DNA of 64,000 nucleotides from JACCZR01 sp035296565 (GCA_035296565.1 DATHAQ010000051.1:8404-72403); one strand, 5' to 3'; positions 9,214 through 18,588 are shown, counted from the first letter of the stretch. Program-made: numbers and translations. The notes: a model not told the origin generated them from the letters alone.

Positions 9214-10271
9214 AGCCTGACCAGCCGCGTAGCGGTCGCCTTGAAGACAGCCTCCACGCGCCTGCCCGGCGCCAGCCCGAGCTCCCGCGCCGCGGGCTCG
9301 GTCAGTTCGGCGGCGAACGGCTGAGGGGTCGCTAGGCCGACCCGCACCCGGTTCCCCACGGCGGTCACCGACAGCACCTCGGCGGCCAGGCGGTTGCGGG
9401 CCGAGCCCGCCGGGTGCGAGCCCGCCGGGGCCAGCTCGACCTCCCAGGGAAAGACGGTGACGGCGACCGGTCCCCGGCCGGCGTCGGTGGTGGCCACCTC
9501 ACCTCCCCCGTCGAGCGCCACTGGCGTCAGCCCATTCTCGGGCTCGCCCGCGGTGCCGGTCAGGACCGCGGCGCCCGTGAAGTCGGCCACGAAGGCGGAG
9601 GCGGGCGCGGCGGCCAGCTCGCTCGCGCTTCCCCGCTGGACCACTCGGCCGGCGTCGATAACGCCCACCTCGTCGCCGAGCAGCGCCGCCTCGGCGAAGT
9701 CGTGGGTCACCAGCAGCGCCGGCACCTCGGCCTCGGCCAGCACCGCGCCCAGCTCGCGCGAGGCGGCCGCGCGCGTGCGTGCGTCGAGGGCGGACAGCGG
9801 CTCGTCGAGCAGCAAGGCCGCCGGCCGGCGCGCGAGCGCACGCGCCAGCGCCACGCGCTGGCGCTCTCCGCCCGAGAGCTCGCGCGGCGGGGCTCCCGCC
9901 CTGCCCGCCAGCCCGAAGCGCTCGAGCAGGGCCAGCGCTCGCCGGCGCCGCTCGGCGCGCGGGCCGTCCAGCGCGAAGGCCACGTTGCGCCACGTGCTCA
10001 GGTGGCCGAAAAGCGCGTAGTCCTGGAACACGTAGCCGCAGCGGCGCTCCTCGGGCGCCAGGTCCACGCCGGCGACGGTGTCGAGCCACACCCGCCCGCC
10101 GCACGCCGCGTGGCCCCGCTCGGGGCGCAGCAGCCCGGCGGCGACGCGCAGCGCGCTGGTCTTGCCCGCGCCCGACGGGCCGGCGAGCGCGAGACAGCGG
10201 CCGGCCGGCACGGCCAGCTCGATGTCCAACTCGAGCCCCCCGAGCCCCGTCTGCGCCGAGAGCTCAAGCAC
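9210..10271 (-). CDS. modC: molybdate ABC transporter ATPase ModC
   Basis: Energises molybdate import with ModAB. The 353 residues show Walker A GPSGAGKTS (31-39), the Q-loop in YVFQDYALFGHL, the signature LSGGERQRVALARAL (132-146), Walker B LLLDEPLSALD (153-163), the H-loop VTHDFAEA, and a C-terminal TOBE domain (about 285-353) that binds molybdate in ModC proteins. It overlaps modB by 8 bases, so translation is coupled. Other TOBE-bearing importers (sulfate, iron) have similar ATPases, but the modA and Mop-domain regulator neighbours decide for molybdate or tungstate. Confidence 0.93.
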   Translation of the reverse strand: MLELSAQTGLGGLELDIELAVPAGRCLALAGPSGAGKTSALRVAAGLLRPERGHAACGGRVWLDTVAGVDLAPEERRCGYVFQDYALFGHLSTWRNVAFALDGPRAERRRRALALLERFGLAGRAGAPPRELSGGERQRVALARALARRPAALLLDEPLSALDARTRAAASRELGAVLAEAEVPALLVTHDFAEAALLGDEVGVIDAGRVVQRGSASELAAAPASAFVADFTGAAVLTGTAGEPENGLTPVALDGGGEVATTDAGRGPVAVTVFPWEVELAPAGSHPAGSARNRLAAEVLSVTAVGNRVRVGLATPQPFAAELTEPAARELGLAPGRRVEAVFKATATRLVRL

Positions 10272-11052
10272 CGGCCAGCGTGGAGCTGCGGCCGACGAGC
10301 TTGACCGCCAGCAGCAGCGCCGCCGAGATCAGCACCAGCACAGCGGCCAGCGCGAGGGCGGCATCGAAGTCGGTGGCAAAGCGGGCGTAGATCGCCAGCG
10401 GGACGGTCTGGGTGACCCCCTGGAACGAGCCGGCGAAGATCAGCGTCGCTCCGAACTCGCCGAGCGCGCGGCCGAGCGCCAGCGCCGTGCCCGCGGCGAG
10501 CCCGGGCAGCGCGGCGGGCACCGCCACCCGCACGAACGCGCCGGCCTCCGAGGCTCCGAGGGTGCGGGCGGCGTCGAGCCAGCTGCGGTCCAGCGCAGCG
10601 AAGGCCGCCTGCGCCTGACGGATGTAGAAGGGCGAGGCCACGAAGGTCAGGGCCACGACCACCCCCGCCGTCTGCAGCGCGAGGCTGTCGCCCGTGAGGG
10701 AGCCCAGAAGGCCCGTGGGCCCCACCGAGGCCAACAGGGCGATGCCGGCCACCGCAGGCGGCAGCACCAGCGGCAGCTCGACCAGCGTGACCACCACCGC
10801 CTTGCCCCGGAAGCTGCGCGTGGCCAGCAGGTAGGCAGCGGGCGTGCCCACCAGCACGATCAGCGCGAGGGAGGCCGCGGTGGTGCGCAGGCTCAACATC
10901 AGCGCATCGCGGGCTTCCGGTTGGCCTAGGCTGGCGATCAGCTCGGTGGGGCTGGTGTCGAGGAAGATCGCGGCCACCGGCAGCCCGAGAAAGATCAGGA
11001 CCGCGGCCAGCGACAGACAGAGCAGCGCCGCGAACCAGGTGCCGGGGCCCAT
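10264..11052 (-). CDS. modB: molybdate ABC transporter permease ModB
   Basis: Inner-membrane permease, 262 residues, with about six hydrophobic segments and the binding-protein-dependent permease loop that contacts the ATPase: EAGAFVRVAVPAALPGLAAG followed by TALALGRALGEFGATLIFAG, which matches the EAA motif and the GALGEFGA block typical of ModB. The start at 11052 shares bases with the modA stop. Length is slightly above that of E. coli ModB because of a longer N-terminal segment. Confidence 0.94.
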   Translation of the reverse strand: MGPGTWFAALLCLSLAAVLIFLGLPVAAIFLDTSPTELIASLGQPEARDALMLSLRTTAASLALIVLVGTPAAYLLATRSFRGKAVVVTLVELPLVLPPAVAGIALLASVGPTGLLGSLTGDSLALQTAGVVVALTFVASPFYIRQAQAAFAALDRSWLDAARTLGASEAGAFVRVAVPAALPGLAAGTALALGRALGEFGATLIFAGSFQGVTQTVPLAIYARFATDFDAALALAAVLVLISAALLLAVKLVGRSSTLAGA

Positions 11053-11807
11053 CAGGGCGGCGGCCCGACGCCGGCGCGACGTAGCGCCCTCTCGCCCTGT
11101 CCGTCGAGCAGGCTCCGGATGAAGGTGCGCGCGGCCTTGCGCCGTCTGGCCCCCTTGACCACCGCCGCGCCGTAGGCGACCCGCGGGTCCAGCCGCGCGG
11201 GGAGGGAGATCGCCCTCAGCCGGCCCGACGCGGCGTCGGCGTCGCTTCGGTAGACGAACCCTGCGTCCGCCGCGCCCTGCGAGACCTTCCCGACCACGCC
11301 CGTCACGTCGGGCTCCTCGGAGCGGACGTTGGCCAGTATCGCCTTCGCTCTCTCCGGGCCGAGGCCGGAGAGCAGCTCGCGGGTGTACTCGCCCACAGGC
11401 ACCGACTCCGAGCCGATCGCGAGCTTGACCCCAGGCCGGCCGAGGTCGTCGAGCGAGGACACCTTCGCGCCATCGGCGGGCACGGCGAGCACGAGGTCGT
11501 TGCTCGCGAACACCATGGGCTCCTCGACCAGTCCCTCCTTCGCCAGGGCCTCGGGGAGCTTCGTGTTCGCCGCGGCGAAGACGTCGGGCGTGACGCCCTT
11601 GCGGATCTGCGCCGCCAGCTCGTCGGAGCCGGCGAAGGAGAAGCGCAGCTCGGCGGCGGTGTAGTCGCGCTTCAGCGCCTCGAAGGCGCCGGTCAACGAC
11701 GCGGCGGCCGAGACGGTGAGGACCGGCCGCTCGGCGCTCTTCTCATCGTCTTCGCCGCAGCCCGCCAGGGCGAGCACGATCGCGGCGGCTGCCGCGATGG
11801 GTCTCAA
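11052..11807 (-). CDS. modA: molybdate-binding lipoprotein ModA
   Basis: Extracytoplasmic solute-binding protein, 251 residues. The signal ends in a lipobox (LALAGC, Cys 17), so it is membrane-tethered as expected in a Gram-positive-type cell. The mature protein begins TVSAAASLTGAFEAL, the ModA oxyanion-binding loop (AASL), and continues with FAGSDELAAQIRKG, a further substrate-contacting segment. It overlaps the regulator gene by 4 bases, giving the order regulator-modA-modB-modC in one leftward operon. Confidence 0.95.
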   Translation of the reverse strand: MRPIAAAAAIVLALAGCGEDDEKSAERPVLTVSAAASLTGAFEALKRDYTAAELRFSFAGSDELAAQIRKGVTPDVFAAANTKLPEALAKEGLVEEPMVFASNDLVLAVPADGAKVSSLDDLGRPGVKLAIGSESVPVGEYTRELLSGLGPERAKAILANVRSEEPDVTGVVGKVSQGAADAGFVYRSDADAASGRLRAISLPARLDPRVAYGAAVVKGARRRKAARTFIRSLLDGQGERALRRAGVGPPP

Positions 11808-12193
11808 GCGCGATCCACCATCACCGACGTCGCCTTGACGGTGGCGACGGCGGGCACGCCCGCCGCCAGGCCGAGCTCCTCGACGGCGTCGCGGGTCACG
11901 GCGGCGGTGACCCTGTGGGGACCGGCCTCGATCTCGACCAGCGCCATCACTCCGTCGGATTCGACCGAGCGCACGACGCCGGGGAAGCGGTTGCGGGCAG
12001 ACAGCGTGTCGCCGGCCTGGTGCCGGGAGGGGTGGCCGGAGAGGCGCTCCACCTCCTCGGCGGGCACTCGGCGGCGGTTGGCCGAGTCGCGCGACGTACG
12101 CAGCTTGCCCGCGCGCTCCCAGCGGCGCAGCGTGTCGGCGCTGACACCAATCGCACGCGCGGCCTCACCCAGCGAGAGGTCTCCGGCCGTCAT
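11804..12193 (-). CDS. molybdate-responsive one-component regulator (MerR-like HTH plus Mop domain)
   Basis: 129 residues. Residues 7-55 are a helix-turn-helix of the MerR/excisionase type (LGEAARAIGVSADTLRRWER, then RRVPAEEVERL). Residues 64-129 are a single Mop/TOBE domain (LSARNRFPGVVRSVESDGVM and AVTRDAVEELGL), the oxyanion-binding module of ModE and molbindin. By analogy with ModE, which uses a different winged HTH, it should sense molybdate or tungstate and control the mod operon it leads. The start codon lies directly against a 21-bp palindrome at 12194-12214, suggesting autoregulation. It differs from E. coli ModE in HTH type and in having one Mop domain, so it would need to dimerise to make full metal sites. 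Confidence 0.85.
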   Translation of the reverse strand: MTAGDLSLGEAARAIGVSADTLRRWERAGKLRTSRDSANRRRVPAEEVERLSGHPSRHQAGDTLSARNRFPGVVRSVESDGVMALVEIEAGPHRVTAAVTRDAVEELGLAAGVPAVATVKATSVMVDRA

Positions 12194-12214
12194 TGCCTAA
12201 GCATTGCATAGGCA
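12194..12214. promoter_or_regulatory. 21-bp palindromic operator at the mod operon start
   Basis: The arms TGCCTA (12194-12199) and TAGGCA (12209-12214) are perfect inverted repeats. The inner GCA (12201-12203) and TGC (12205-12207) also pair, leaving only three unpaired positions, one of them the centre. The site touches the ATG of the mod regulator and lies 26 bp from the GTG of the divergent hydrolase. Placement and symmetry fit a dimeric repressor. That the neighbouring HTH-Mop protein binds here is inference. Confidence 0.65.
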
Positions 12215-12234
12215 GACTTCGAGGGGCATAGGAT
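12204..12234 (+). promoter_or_regulatory. possible promoter of the alpha/beta hydrolase gene
   Basis: TTGCAT (12204-12209) and TAGGAT (12229-12234), 19 bp apart, resemble -35 and -10 elements. The expected transcript start would be close to the GTG at 12241, making it nearly leaderless. The -35 element lies inside the palindrome, so the same regulator could act on this gene. Weak, pattern-only call. Confidence 0.3.
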
Positions 12235-12240
12235 CCGCAC

Positions 12241-13104
12241 GTGAACGCGCACGAGGTGGTGGAACGCCACCGCAGCCTGGGCCGGCCCTTCGACGCCGGT
12301 CCTATCCGCAGTTTCGTGCGCGAGGAGGGCTCGGGCGAGCCGGTTGTCTGCCTCCACGGAGTACCCGTGTCCTGCTTCCTCTACCGGCGGATGCTGCCGG
12401 AGCTGGCCTCCCGCGGGCTGCGCGGGGTGGCCTTCGACCTCCCGGGCCTGGGCTTGGCTGACCGCGGGCCTGCCCTCGACTACACCTGGACGGGGCTCGG
12501 GCGCTTCGCAGTGGCGGCAGTCGACGCTCTGGAGCTCGACCGCTTCCACCTGGTCGTGCACGACATCGGCGGGCCGGTGGGGTTCGAGCTGGCCGCGGCC
12601 GCGCCCGCTCGCGTCCGCTCGCTGACGGTGCTCAACACCATCGCCGACCCCGACGGCTTCAAGCGGCCCTGGATGATGGAGCCGTTCGCCGTACGCGGCG
12701 TGCGGTTCGCCTGGCTGCGCACGATGACCCGCCCCAGCTGGCGCCTGCTCTACCACTTCGCCGGCGTCCGCCGCCACCGGGCGGTCCCGGCCGCCGAGAT
12801 CGACGCCCACCTGCTGTTGCTCAAGCGTGTCGACGGCGGGCGCTCCTTCCTACGGGTCATGCGCGGTTTCGAGCGCACCGCCGAGAAGCGCGAGCTGTAC
12901 GCCCGGGCGCTGACCGGGCCCTACCCGGTGCAGGTCGTCTGGGGGGAGCACGACCCCGCCCTGCCGCTCTCCGACCAAGGCGAGAGGGCCCGCCGGATGG
13001 CCGGCCTCGACGAGATCCACACCGTGCCGGGCAAGCACTTCATCCCCGAGGACCAGGCCCCCGCGATCGCCGAGCGGGTAGCCGAGCTGGCGAGGTGGAG
13101 CTGA
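12241..13104 (+). CDS. alpha/beta hydrolase of the haloalkane dehalogenase / epoxide hydrolase type
   Basis: 287-residue cytoplasmic hydrolase. The HGxP oxyanion motif is HGVPVS (39-44). The nucleophile elbow is VVHDIGGP with Asp108 instead of Ser, the hallmark of haloalkane dehalogenases and epoxide hydrolases, which form an alkyl-enzyme ester. The rest of the triad is Asp238 (WGEHDPALP) and His266 (GKHFIPED). The halide-binding Trp usually next to the nucleophile (HDWG) is Ile here, so dehalogenase activity is doubtful. Start is GTG at 12241. It is divergent from the mod operon and its last codons overlap the 3' end of the opposite-strand tRNA-Ala. Confidence 0.85.
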   Translation: MNAHEVVERHRSLGRPFDAGPIRSFVREEGSGEPVVCLHGVPVSCFLYRRMLPELASRGLRGVAFDLPGLGLADRGPALDYTWTGLGRFAVAAVDALELDRFHLVVHDIGGPVGFELAAAAPARVRSLTVLNTIADPDGFKRPWMMEPFAVRGVRFAWLRTMTRPSWRLLYHFAGVRRHRAVPAAEIDAHLLLLKRVDGGRSFLRVMRGFERTAEKRELYARALTGPYPVQVVWGEHDPALPLSDQGERARRMAGLDEIHTVPGKHFIPEDQAPAIAERVAELARWS

Positions 13105-13168
13105 GGGGACTCGAACCCCTGACCTTTCGGCTGCCAGCCGAACGCTCTTCCAACTGAGCTACAGCCCC
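13096..13168 (-). tRNA. tRNA-Ala (anticodon GGC)
   Basis: Reading the minus strand, a complete 73-nt cloverleaf is seen: 7-bp acceptor GGGGCTG/CAGCTCC with one G-T pair, D stem GCTC/GAGC, anticodon stem TTCGG/CCGAA with loop CTGGCAG giving anticodon GGC (reads GCC), and T stem AGGGG/CCCCT with loop TTCGAGT. Discriminator is A; CCA is not encoded. The 3' end overlaps the stop of the convergent hydrolase gene by 9 bases. The 5' end lies in a 14-bp GC palindrome (13164-13177). Confidence 0.97.
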
Positions 13169-13182
13169 CGCGGGGGCAAAGG

Positions 13183-13803
13183 CTACACGCCGAAGTCCGC
13201 GCTCCGGGGGTTCTCGGCGAAGTCCGAGAGGGCGGTCCGTCCGCGGCCGATGATCGGCTCGCCGTGGGCCAACAGCAGGTGATCGAAGTCGAGGGTGAGC
13301 AGCTCCTCGATCCGCTTCACGGTGTCCTGCTTGACGCGCTCGGGGTCGTCCATGAGGAAGTCGGGCTGGAAGGACAGCTCGCCGTTCCAGACCAAGAGCG
13401 CGTCGGCGAACAGCAGCAGTCCCTCACCCCGCGTGCGGATGTGAAGCACGTTGTCGTCGGGCGCGATCGTGCCCATCGGCTGGGCGGTCACGCCCGGTGC
13501 CACCTCCTCGCCGACGGCGTAGCTGCCGATCGCCCCGTCGCCCGCGAACTCGTGCATCCCCGCCTCGGGCGCGAGGATCGGGACGCCACCGAGCCCGGCG
13601 GCGAAGCCCTCGGCGTCGCGCAGGTGGTGGCGGCAGCCCAGCACGATCCGGGTGGGCGCGGGCTCGAGCTCGGGCATGCCCTCCGGCGGCTCGATCGGGT
13701 CGAAGACCGCCCCGGCGTCGGAGAGCCAGTGCGAATGCACCCGGAAGCCGATCCGGGGGTGTGGGGCGCTCCAGTGCCAGACGCCGGGCAGCAGCTCCTC
13801 CAT
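13183..13803 (-). CDS. metallo-beta-lactamase-like protein with degenerate metal motif
   Basis: 206 residues, MBL-fold pattern: N-terminal ELLPGVWHWSAPHPRIGFRV, later TRIVLGCRHHLRDAEGFA where HxHxDH is expected, and LLLAHGEPIIGRGRTALSDF at the end, which carries the late His. The central motif reads HHLRDAE, so one His is lost and the Asp is followed by Ala. Hydrolase activity is therefore uncertain. It follows rsfS at 9 bp on the same strand and precedes tRNA-Ala. Role unknown. Confidence 0.7.
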   Translation of the reverse strand: MEELLPGVWHWSAPHPRIGFRVHSHWLSDAGAVFDPIEPPEGMPELEPAPTRIVLGCRHHLRDAEGFAAGLGGVPILAPEAGMHEFAGDGAIGSYAVGEEVAPGVTAQPMGTIAPDDNVLHIRTRGEGLLLFADALLVWNGELSFQPDFLMDDPERVKQDTVKRIEELLTLDFDHLLLAHGEPIIGRGRTALSDFAENPRSADFGV

Positions 13804-13812
13804 GCCGCCGCC

Positions 13813-14166
13813 CTACCCCACCGAGCGCGCGGGAACCTCGCCCCAGAGCTGTTCGAGGCGGTAGTACTCGCGCGCGTCGGGCGTGAAGATGTGGACCACG
13901 CAGTCGAGGTAGTCGAGCAGGATCCAGCGGGCCTCCCTCTCGCCCTCAGCACGGCGGGGCAGCAGCCCATGGTCGTCCTTGAGCCCCTGGTAGACAGCGT
14001 CGCGAATGGCGCGCGCCTGGCGCTCGGTGTTGCCCGAGCAGATCACGAACCAGTCGGTGTAGGAGACGACCTCGCGCACGTCGAGCACGCGGACGTCGAT
14101 CGCCTTGCGATCGGCCGCCAGCGCCGCGATCCGCTCGGCCAGCTCCGCTGACTCGCGCGTGCTCAC
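13813..14166 (-). CDS. rsfS: ribosomal silencing factor RsfS
   Basis: Binds ribosomal protein L14 and keeps the subunits apart in starved cells. The 117-residue Iojap/DUF143 domain is complete: IDVRVLDVREVVSYTDWFVI, CSGNTERQARAIRDAV, ARWILLDYLDCVVHIFTPDA and YYRLEQLWGE. It overlaps nadD by 4 bases, the standard nadD-rsfS order. Confidence 0.97.
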   Translation of the reverse strand: MSTRESAELAERIAALAADRKAIDVRVLDVREVVSYTDWFVICSGNTERQARAIRDAVYQGLKDDHGLLPRRAEGEREARWILLDYLDCVVHIFTPDAREYYRLEQLWGEVPARSVG

Positions 14167-14776
14167 CGGGCTCCCGCCGGCGCCCGGGACCCGTACAGGC
14201 CACGGGCCGCCATCGCCTCCAGCACCGGGTCAGGCACCAGGTGGCGCAGCGGCCGCCCGGCGCGTGCCCGCTCGCGCACGAGAGTCGAGCTCACGTCGAG
14301 ACGGGGCATCCCGAAGAACTCGACCGCCTCCGCCCCGGCCAGGGCGGAGAGCCGATCGCGGACGCGGTCGGCCTCGTGGTCCTCGCGCTCGGCCACCGCC
14401 ACCGTGGCGAGCGCGAGCACGGTCTCGGGCTCGTGCCAGCTGGGCAGCGCCGCGGCCTGGTCGCCGCCCAACAGCAGCACCAGCTCGTCGCGGGGCGCCT
14501 GCTCTCGCCACGCCCTCAGGGTGTCTGACGTGTAGGACGGACCTGCGCGCTCGAGCTCGATCCGCGATACCTCGAGATTCTCCTCGTCGCGGGCGGCCAG
14601 CCCGCAGAGCTCGGCCCGCACCTCCGGGCCCGGGTCCTCCTCCAGCGTGCGGTGTGGCGCCTGGTTCACCGGCACCAGTACGACGTGGTCGAGGCCGAGC
14701 TGAGAGCGCGCCTCCTGTGCGCACACCAGGTGCGCGACATGGGGCGGGTTGAACGCCCCGCCGAGCAGGCCGACCC

Positions 14777-14780
<4 letters not shown>
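14163..14780 (-). CDS. nadD: nicotinate-nucleotide adenylyltransferase
   Basis: Makes deamido-NAD from nicotinate mononucleotide and ATP. The 205 residues hold the nucleotidyltransferase motif GGAFNPPHVAHL (7-18, HxxH form), the LLLGGDQAAALPSW core, and SSTLVRERARAG, the ISSTxIR signature that grips ATP. It overlaps proA by 4 bases upstream and rsfS by 4 downstream, so proA-nadD-rsfS should be one transcript. Confidence 0.95.
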
Positions 14781-16051
<1,271 letters not shown>

Positions 16052-16129
16052 CCAGAGGAGGGTACCGTCCCCTCGTGCGCTCGGAGCGCAGGACGGGCGA
16101 CGACAGGACGGGCGGCGCCGCGCGGTCCG

Positions 16130-17311
16130 CTACGGCTGGAAGACGATCTTGACGGCCCCGTCCTGCTTTTTCTGGAACGTCTCGTAGGCCTGCGGCGCAT
16201 CGGCCAACGGGACCTTGTGCGTGGCGAAGCTCTCGACGCCGAGCACGTCGTCGTCGTCGAGCAGGGGCAGGATGTCCTCCACCCAGCGCCATACGTTGGC
16301 CTGCCCCTGGTTGATCGTGATCTGCTTGTCGAACAGGGTCAGCATCGGCATCGGGCTGGCCATGCCGCCGTACACCCCGCTGAGCGAGATCGTCCCGCCC
16401 CTGCGGACGATGTCGATGGCCAGGTTGATCGCGCTCATGCGGTCGGCGCCGGCGGTCTTCATGATCCGCTCGGCGAGGGCGTCGGGCAGCAGGCCCGTGA
16501 CCTTCTGGGCCAGCTCCCCGATCGGCGCCCCGTGGGCCTCCATACCGACGGCGTCGATGACCGCGTCGGTGCCGCGGCCGTCGGTCATCTCGCGGACGAC
16601 CTCCGCGAGGTCCTTCTCGTGGTCCTCGAGGTTCAGCACCTCGATGCCGGTCTGGCGCGCGCGCTCCAGGCGCTCGGGCACGAAGTCCACCCCGATCACG
16701 CGGTAGCCGAGGTGCTTGGCGATCCGCGAGCTCATGTCGCCGATCGGGCCCAGGCCCAACACGGTCACGCTACCGCCGTCCGGGATGTTCGCGTACTGCA
16801 CAGCCTGCCAGGACGTGGGCAGGACGTCGGAGAGGTAGAGAAAGCGGTCGTCGGGCGGCCCGTCGGGCACCTTGATCGGCAGCGTGTTGCCAAAGGGCAC
16901 GCGCAGGAACTCGGCCTGCCCGCCGGGCATCTGCCCGTAGAGCTTGGTGTAGCCGAACAGCGAGGCGCCCATGCCCTGGTCGCGGTTCTGGGTGGTCTCG
17001 CACTGCGAGTTGAGCCCGTGCTCGCACATCCAGCACTGCTGGCAGGAGACGTTGAAGGGAATCACCACCCGATCGCCGGGTGAGAGCTCGGTCACCTCCG
17101 AGCCCACCTCCTCGATGACGCCCATCGGCTCGTGGCCGAGGATGTCGCCCTCCGAGAGAAACGGCCCGAGCACCTCGTAGAGGTGCAGATCCGACCCGCA
17201 GAGGCCGGTCGAGGTGATGCGGACGATCGTGTCTGTGGGCTGCTCGATCTTGGGGTCGGGAACGTCGTCGACCCTCACGTCGCGCCTGCCGTGCCATGCC
17301 AGTGCTTTCAC
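16130..17311 (-). CDS. zinc-dependent alcohol dehydrogenase (formaldehyde dehydrogenase-like)
   Basis: Medium-chain NAD(P)-dependent dehydrogenase, 393 residues from GTG at 17311; an ATG at 17329 would add six residues, but the family begins VKALAWHG. Catalytic zinc ligands are in GLCGSDLHLY and GHEPMG. The structural zinc site is the four-cysteine block CQQCWMCEHGLNSQC. The nucleotide site is VTVLGLGPIGDMSSRIA. The pattern fits the glutathione-independent formaldehyde dehydrogenase / threonine dehydrogenase-like group; the substrate is not decided by sequence. It sits between proB and proA with 78- to 100-bp gaps that carry copies of a dispersed repeat, so it may be a later insertion. Confidence 0.88.
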   Translation of the reverse strand: MKALAWHGRRDVRVDDVPDPKIEQPTDTIVRITSTGLCGSDLHLYEVLGPFLSEGDILGHEPMGVIEEVGSEVTELSPGDRVVIPFNVSCQQCWMCEHGLNSQCETTQNRDQGMGASLFGYTKLYGQMPGGQAEFLRVPFGNTLPIKVPDGPPDDRFLYLSDVLPTSWQAVQYANIPDGGSVTVLGLGPIGDMSSRIAKHLGYRVIGVDFVPERLERARQTGIEVLNLEDHEKDLAEVVREMTDGRGTDAVIDAVGMEAHGAPIGELAQKVTGLLPDALAERIMKTAGADRMSAINLAIDIVRRGGTISLSGVYGGMASPMPMLTLFDKQITINQGQANVWRWVEDILPLLDDDDVLGVESFATHKVPLADAPQAYETFQKKQDGAVKIVFQP

Positions 17312-17358
17312 GGCGAGGCGACTACCCATTGACGGGGCGGCGAAACGAGGGCGCGTAC

Positions 17359-17400
17359 CGCCGGGAGCGCAGGCCGGGCGTAGGCCGGCCGAGCACCGCC
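17359..17400. repeat. dispersed intergenic repeat, copy near the alcohol dehydrogenase start
   Basis: About 42 bp between the proB stop and the alcohol dehydrogenase start. It matches 30380-30420 at about 37 of 42 positions, including an identical 20-base right end (GGCCGGCCGAGCACCGCC core). Shorter relatives sharing GGAGCGCAG are at 16083-16092 and 59540-59552. All lie in gaps just upstream of minus-strand genes. Function unknown; a REP-like element is possible. Confidence 0.55.
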
Positions 17401-17411
17401 CGTCGATCGGC

Positions 17412-18506
17412 TCACTCGAGGACGAAGTAGTCGCGGTGCACGGCCTCGTCGACCGCGCGGGGCAACAGCGCGCGCACGTCGGCGGTCTTCATGCCCTTGA
17501 TCCGCTGTAGCTCGACCGCGGAGTAGTTGACGATCCCCTTCCCAACGCCGGCGCCGCCGCCGCGGACGTCCACGGCGTCGCCGGCCTGGAAGTCCCCCTT
17601 CACCGCGGTGATCCCGACCGGCAGCAGGCTCGTGCCGCGCTCGCGCAGGGCACGCTCGGCGCCGTCGTCGACGGTGAGCACGCCGCGGCTCGGCTTGGCG
17701 TAGCGCAGCCAGAGCTTGAAGCTCGACACCCGCGGGCCGGCGGCCGGCTGGAAACGGGTCCCCGTGTGGTCGCCGCGCAGGGCCGTGGCTACCGCCTCGG
17801 CGTCGACTCCCGAGCTGACCTGGGCCGCGACCCCCGCCGCCGTCGCCATCTCGGCGGCCACCACCTTCGAGCGCATGCCCCCCGAGCCCAGCGGCGAGGA
17901 AGGCATCCCGATCTGCATCCCCTCTAGCTCGGCGAAGTCGTTGACCTCCGCCACCAGCTCGGCGCCAGGATGCGTGCGGGGGTCGGCCGTGTAGAGCCCC
18001 GCGGTGTCGGTCAGCAGCACCAGCAGGTCGGCTCCCAGCAGGATCGACAGCTGCGCCGCGAGGAGGTCGTTGTCGCCGAAGGAGATCTCGTCCGTCGTGG
18101 TGGTGTCGTTCTCGTTGACCACCGGCACCACGTTCCAGGCCAGCAGCCGCTCGAGGGTGTGGCGCGCGTTGAGGTAGTGGGTGCGCGCCGAGAGATCGAA
18201 GAAGGTCAGCAGGATCTGGGCGCTCTGCACCCCGCGCGCGTGGAGCAGATCGTCGTAGGCGCGGTACAGGTGGCCCTGGCCCACCGCCGAGGCGGCCTGG
18301 AGCTCGTCCATGGCCGAGGGCCGCATCGGCAGGCGCATCTCGCGCATGCCGCGTGCGATTGCGCCCGACGTGACGAGCACCACCGAGTCGCCCTCGTCGT
18401 GGCGTGCCGCAACCTGGTCGCAGACCAGCCGCAGCACGTCTTCGCGGACCGCGCCTACGGCGTCGGCGACGATGCTCGACCCCAGCTTGACGACGATCTT
18501 GGCCAC
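17412..18506 (-). CDS. proB: glutamate 5-kinase with PUA domain
   Basis: First and feedback-inhibited step of proline synthesis. 364 residues: kinase domain 1-255 (IVVKLGSSIVAD, LVTSGAIARGMREM, VPVVNENDTTTTDEISFGDN, LGSGGMRSKVVAAEMA) and a C-terminal PUA domain about 272-364 (SRGVLTVDDGAERALRERG). It is read toward the alcohol dehydrogenase and proA. The upstream 159-bp gap carries a terminator for obgE, so proB probably has its own promoter. Confidence 0.97.
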   Translation of the reverse strand: MAKIVVKLGSSIVADAVGAVREDVLRLVCDQVAARHDEGDSVVLVTSGAIARGMREMRLPMRPSAMDELQAASAVGQGHLYRAYDDLLHARGVQSAQILLTFFDLSARTHYLNARHTLERLLAWNVVPVVNENDTTTTDEISFGDNDLLAAQLSILLGADLLVLLTDTAGLYTADPRTHPGAELVAEVNDFAELEGMQIGMPSSPLGSGGMRSKVVAAEMATAAGVAAQVSSGVDAEAVATALRGDHTGTRFQPAAGPRVSSFKLWLRYAKPSRGVLTVDDGAERALRERGTSLLPVGITAVKGDFQAGDAVDVRGGGAGVGKGIVNYSAVELQRIKGMKTADVRALLPRAVDEAVHRDYFVLE

Positions 18507-18588
18507 CGGCAGACCCTACGCGGGGCCCGGGCGGCCACGGCCGGCCGCGAGCGCCGCCGGCCAGGGGCTGCTGACCGCGCCCACCTGC

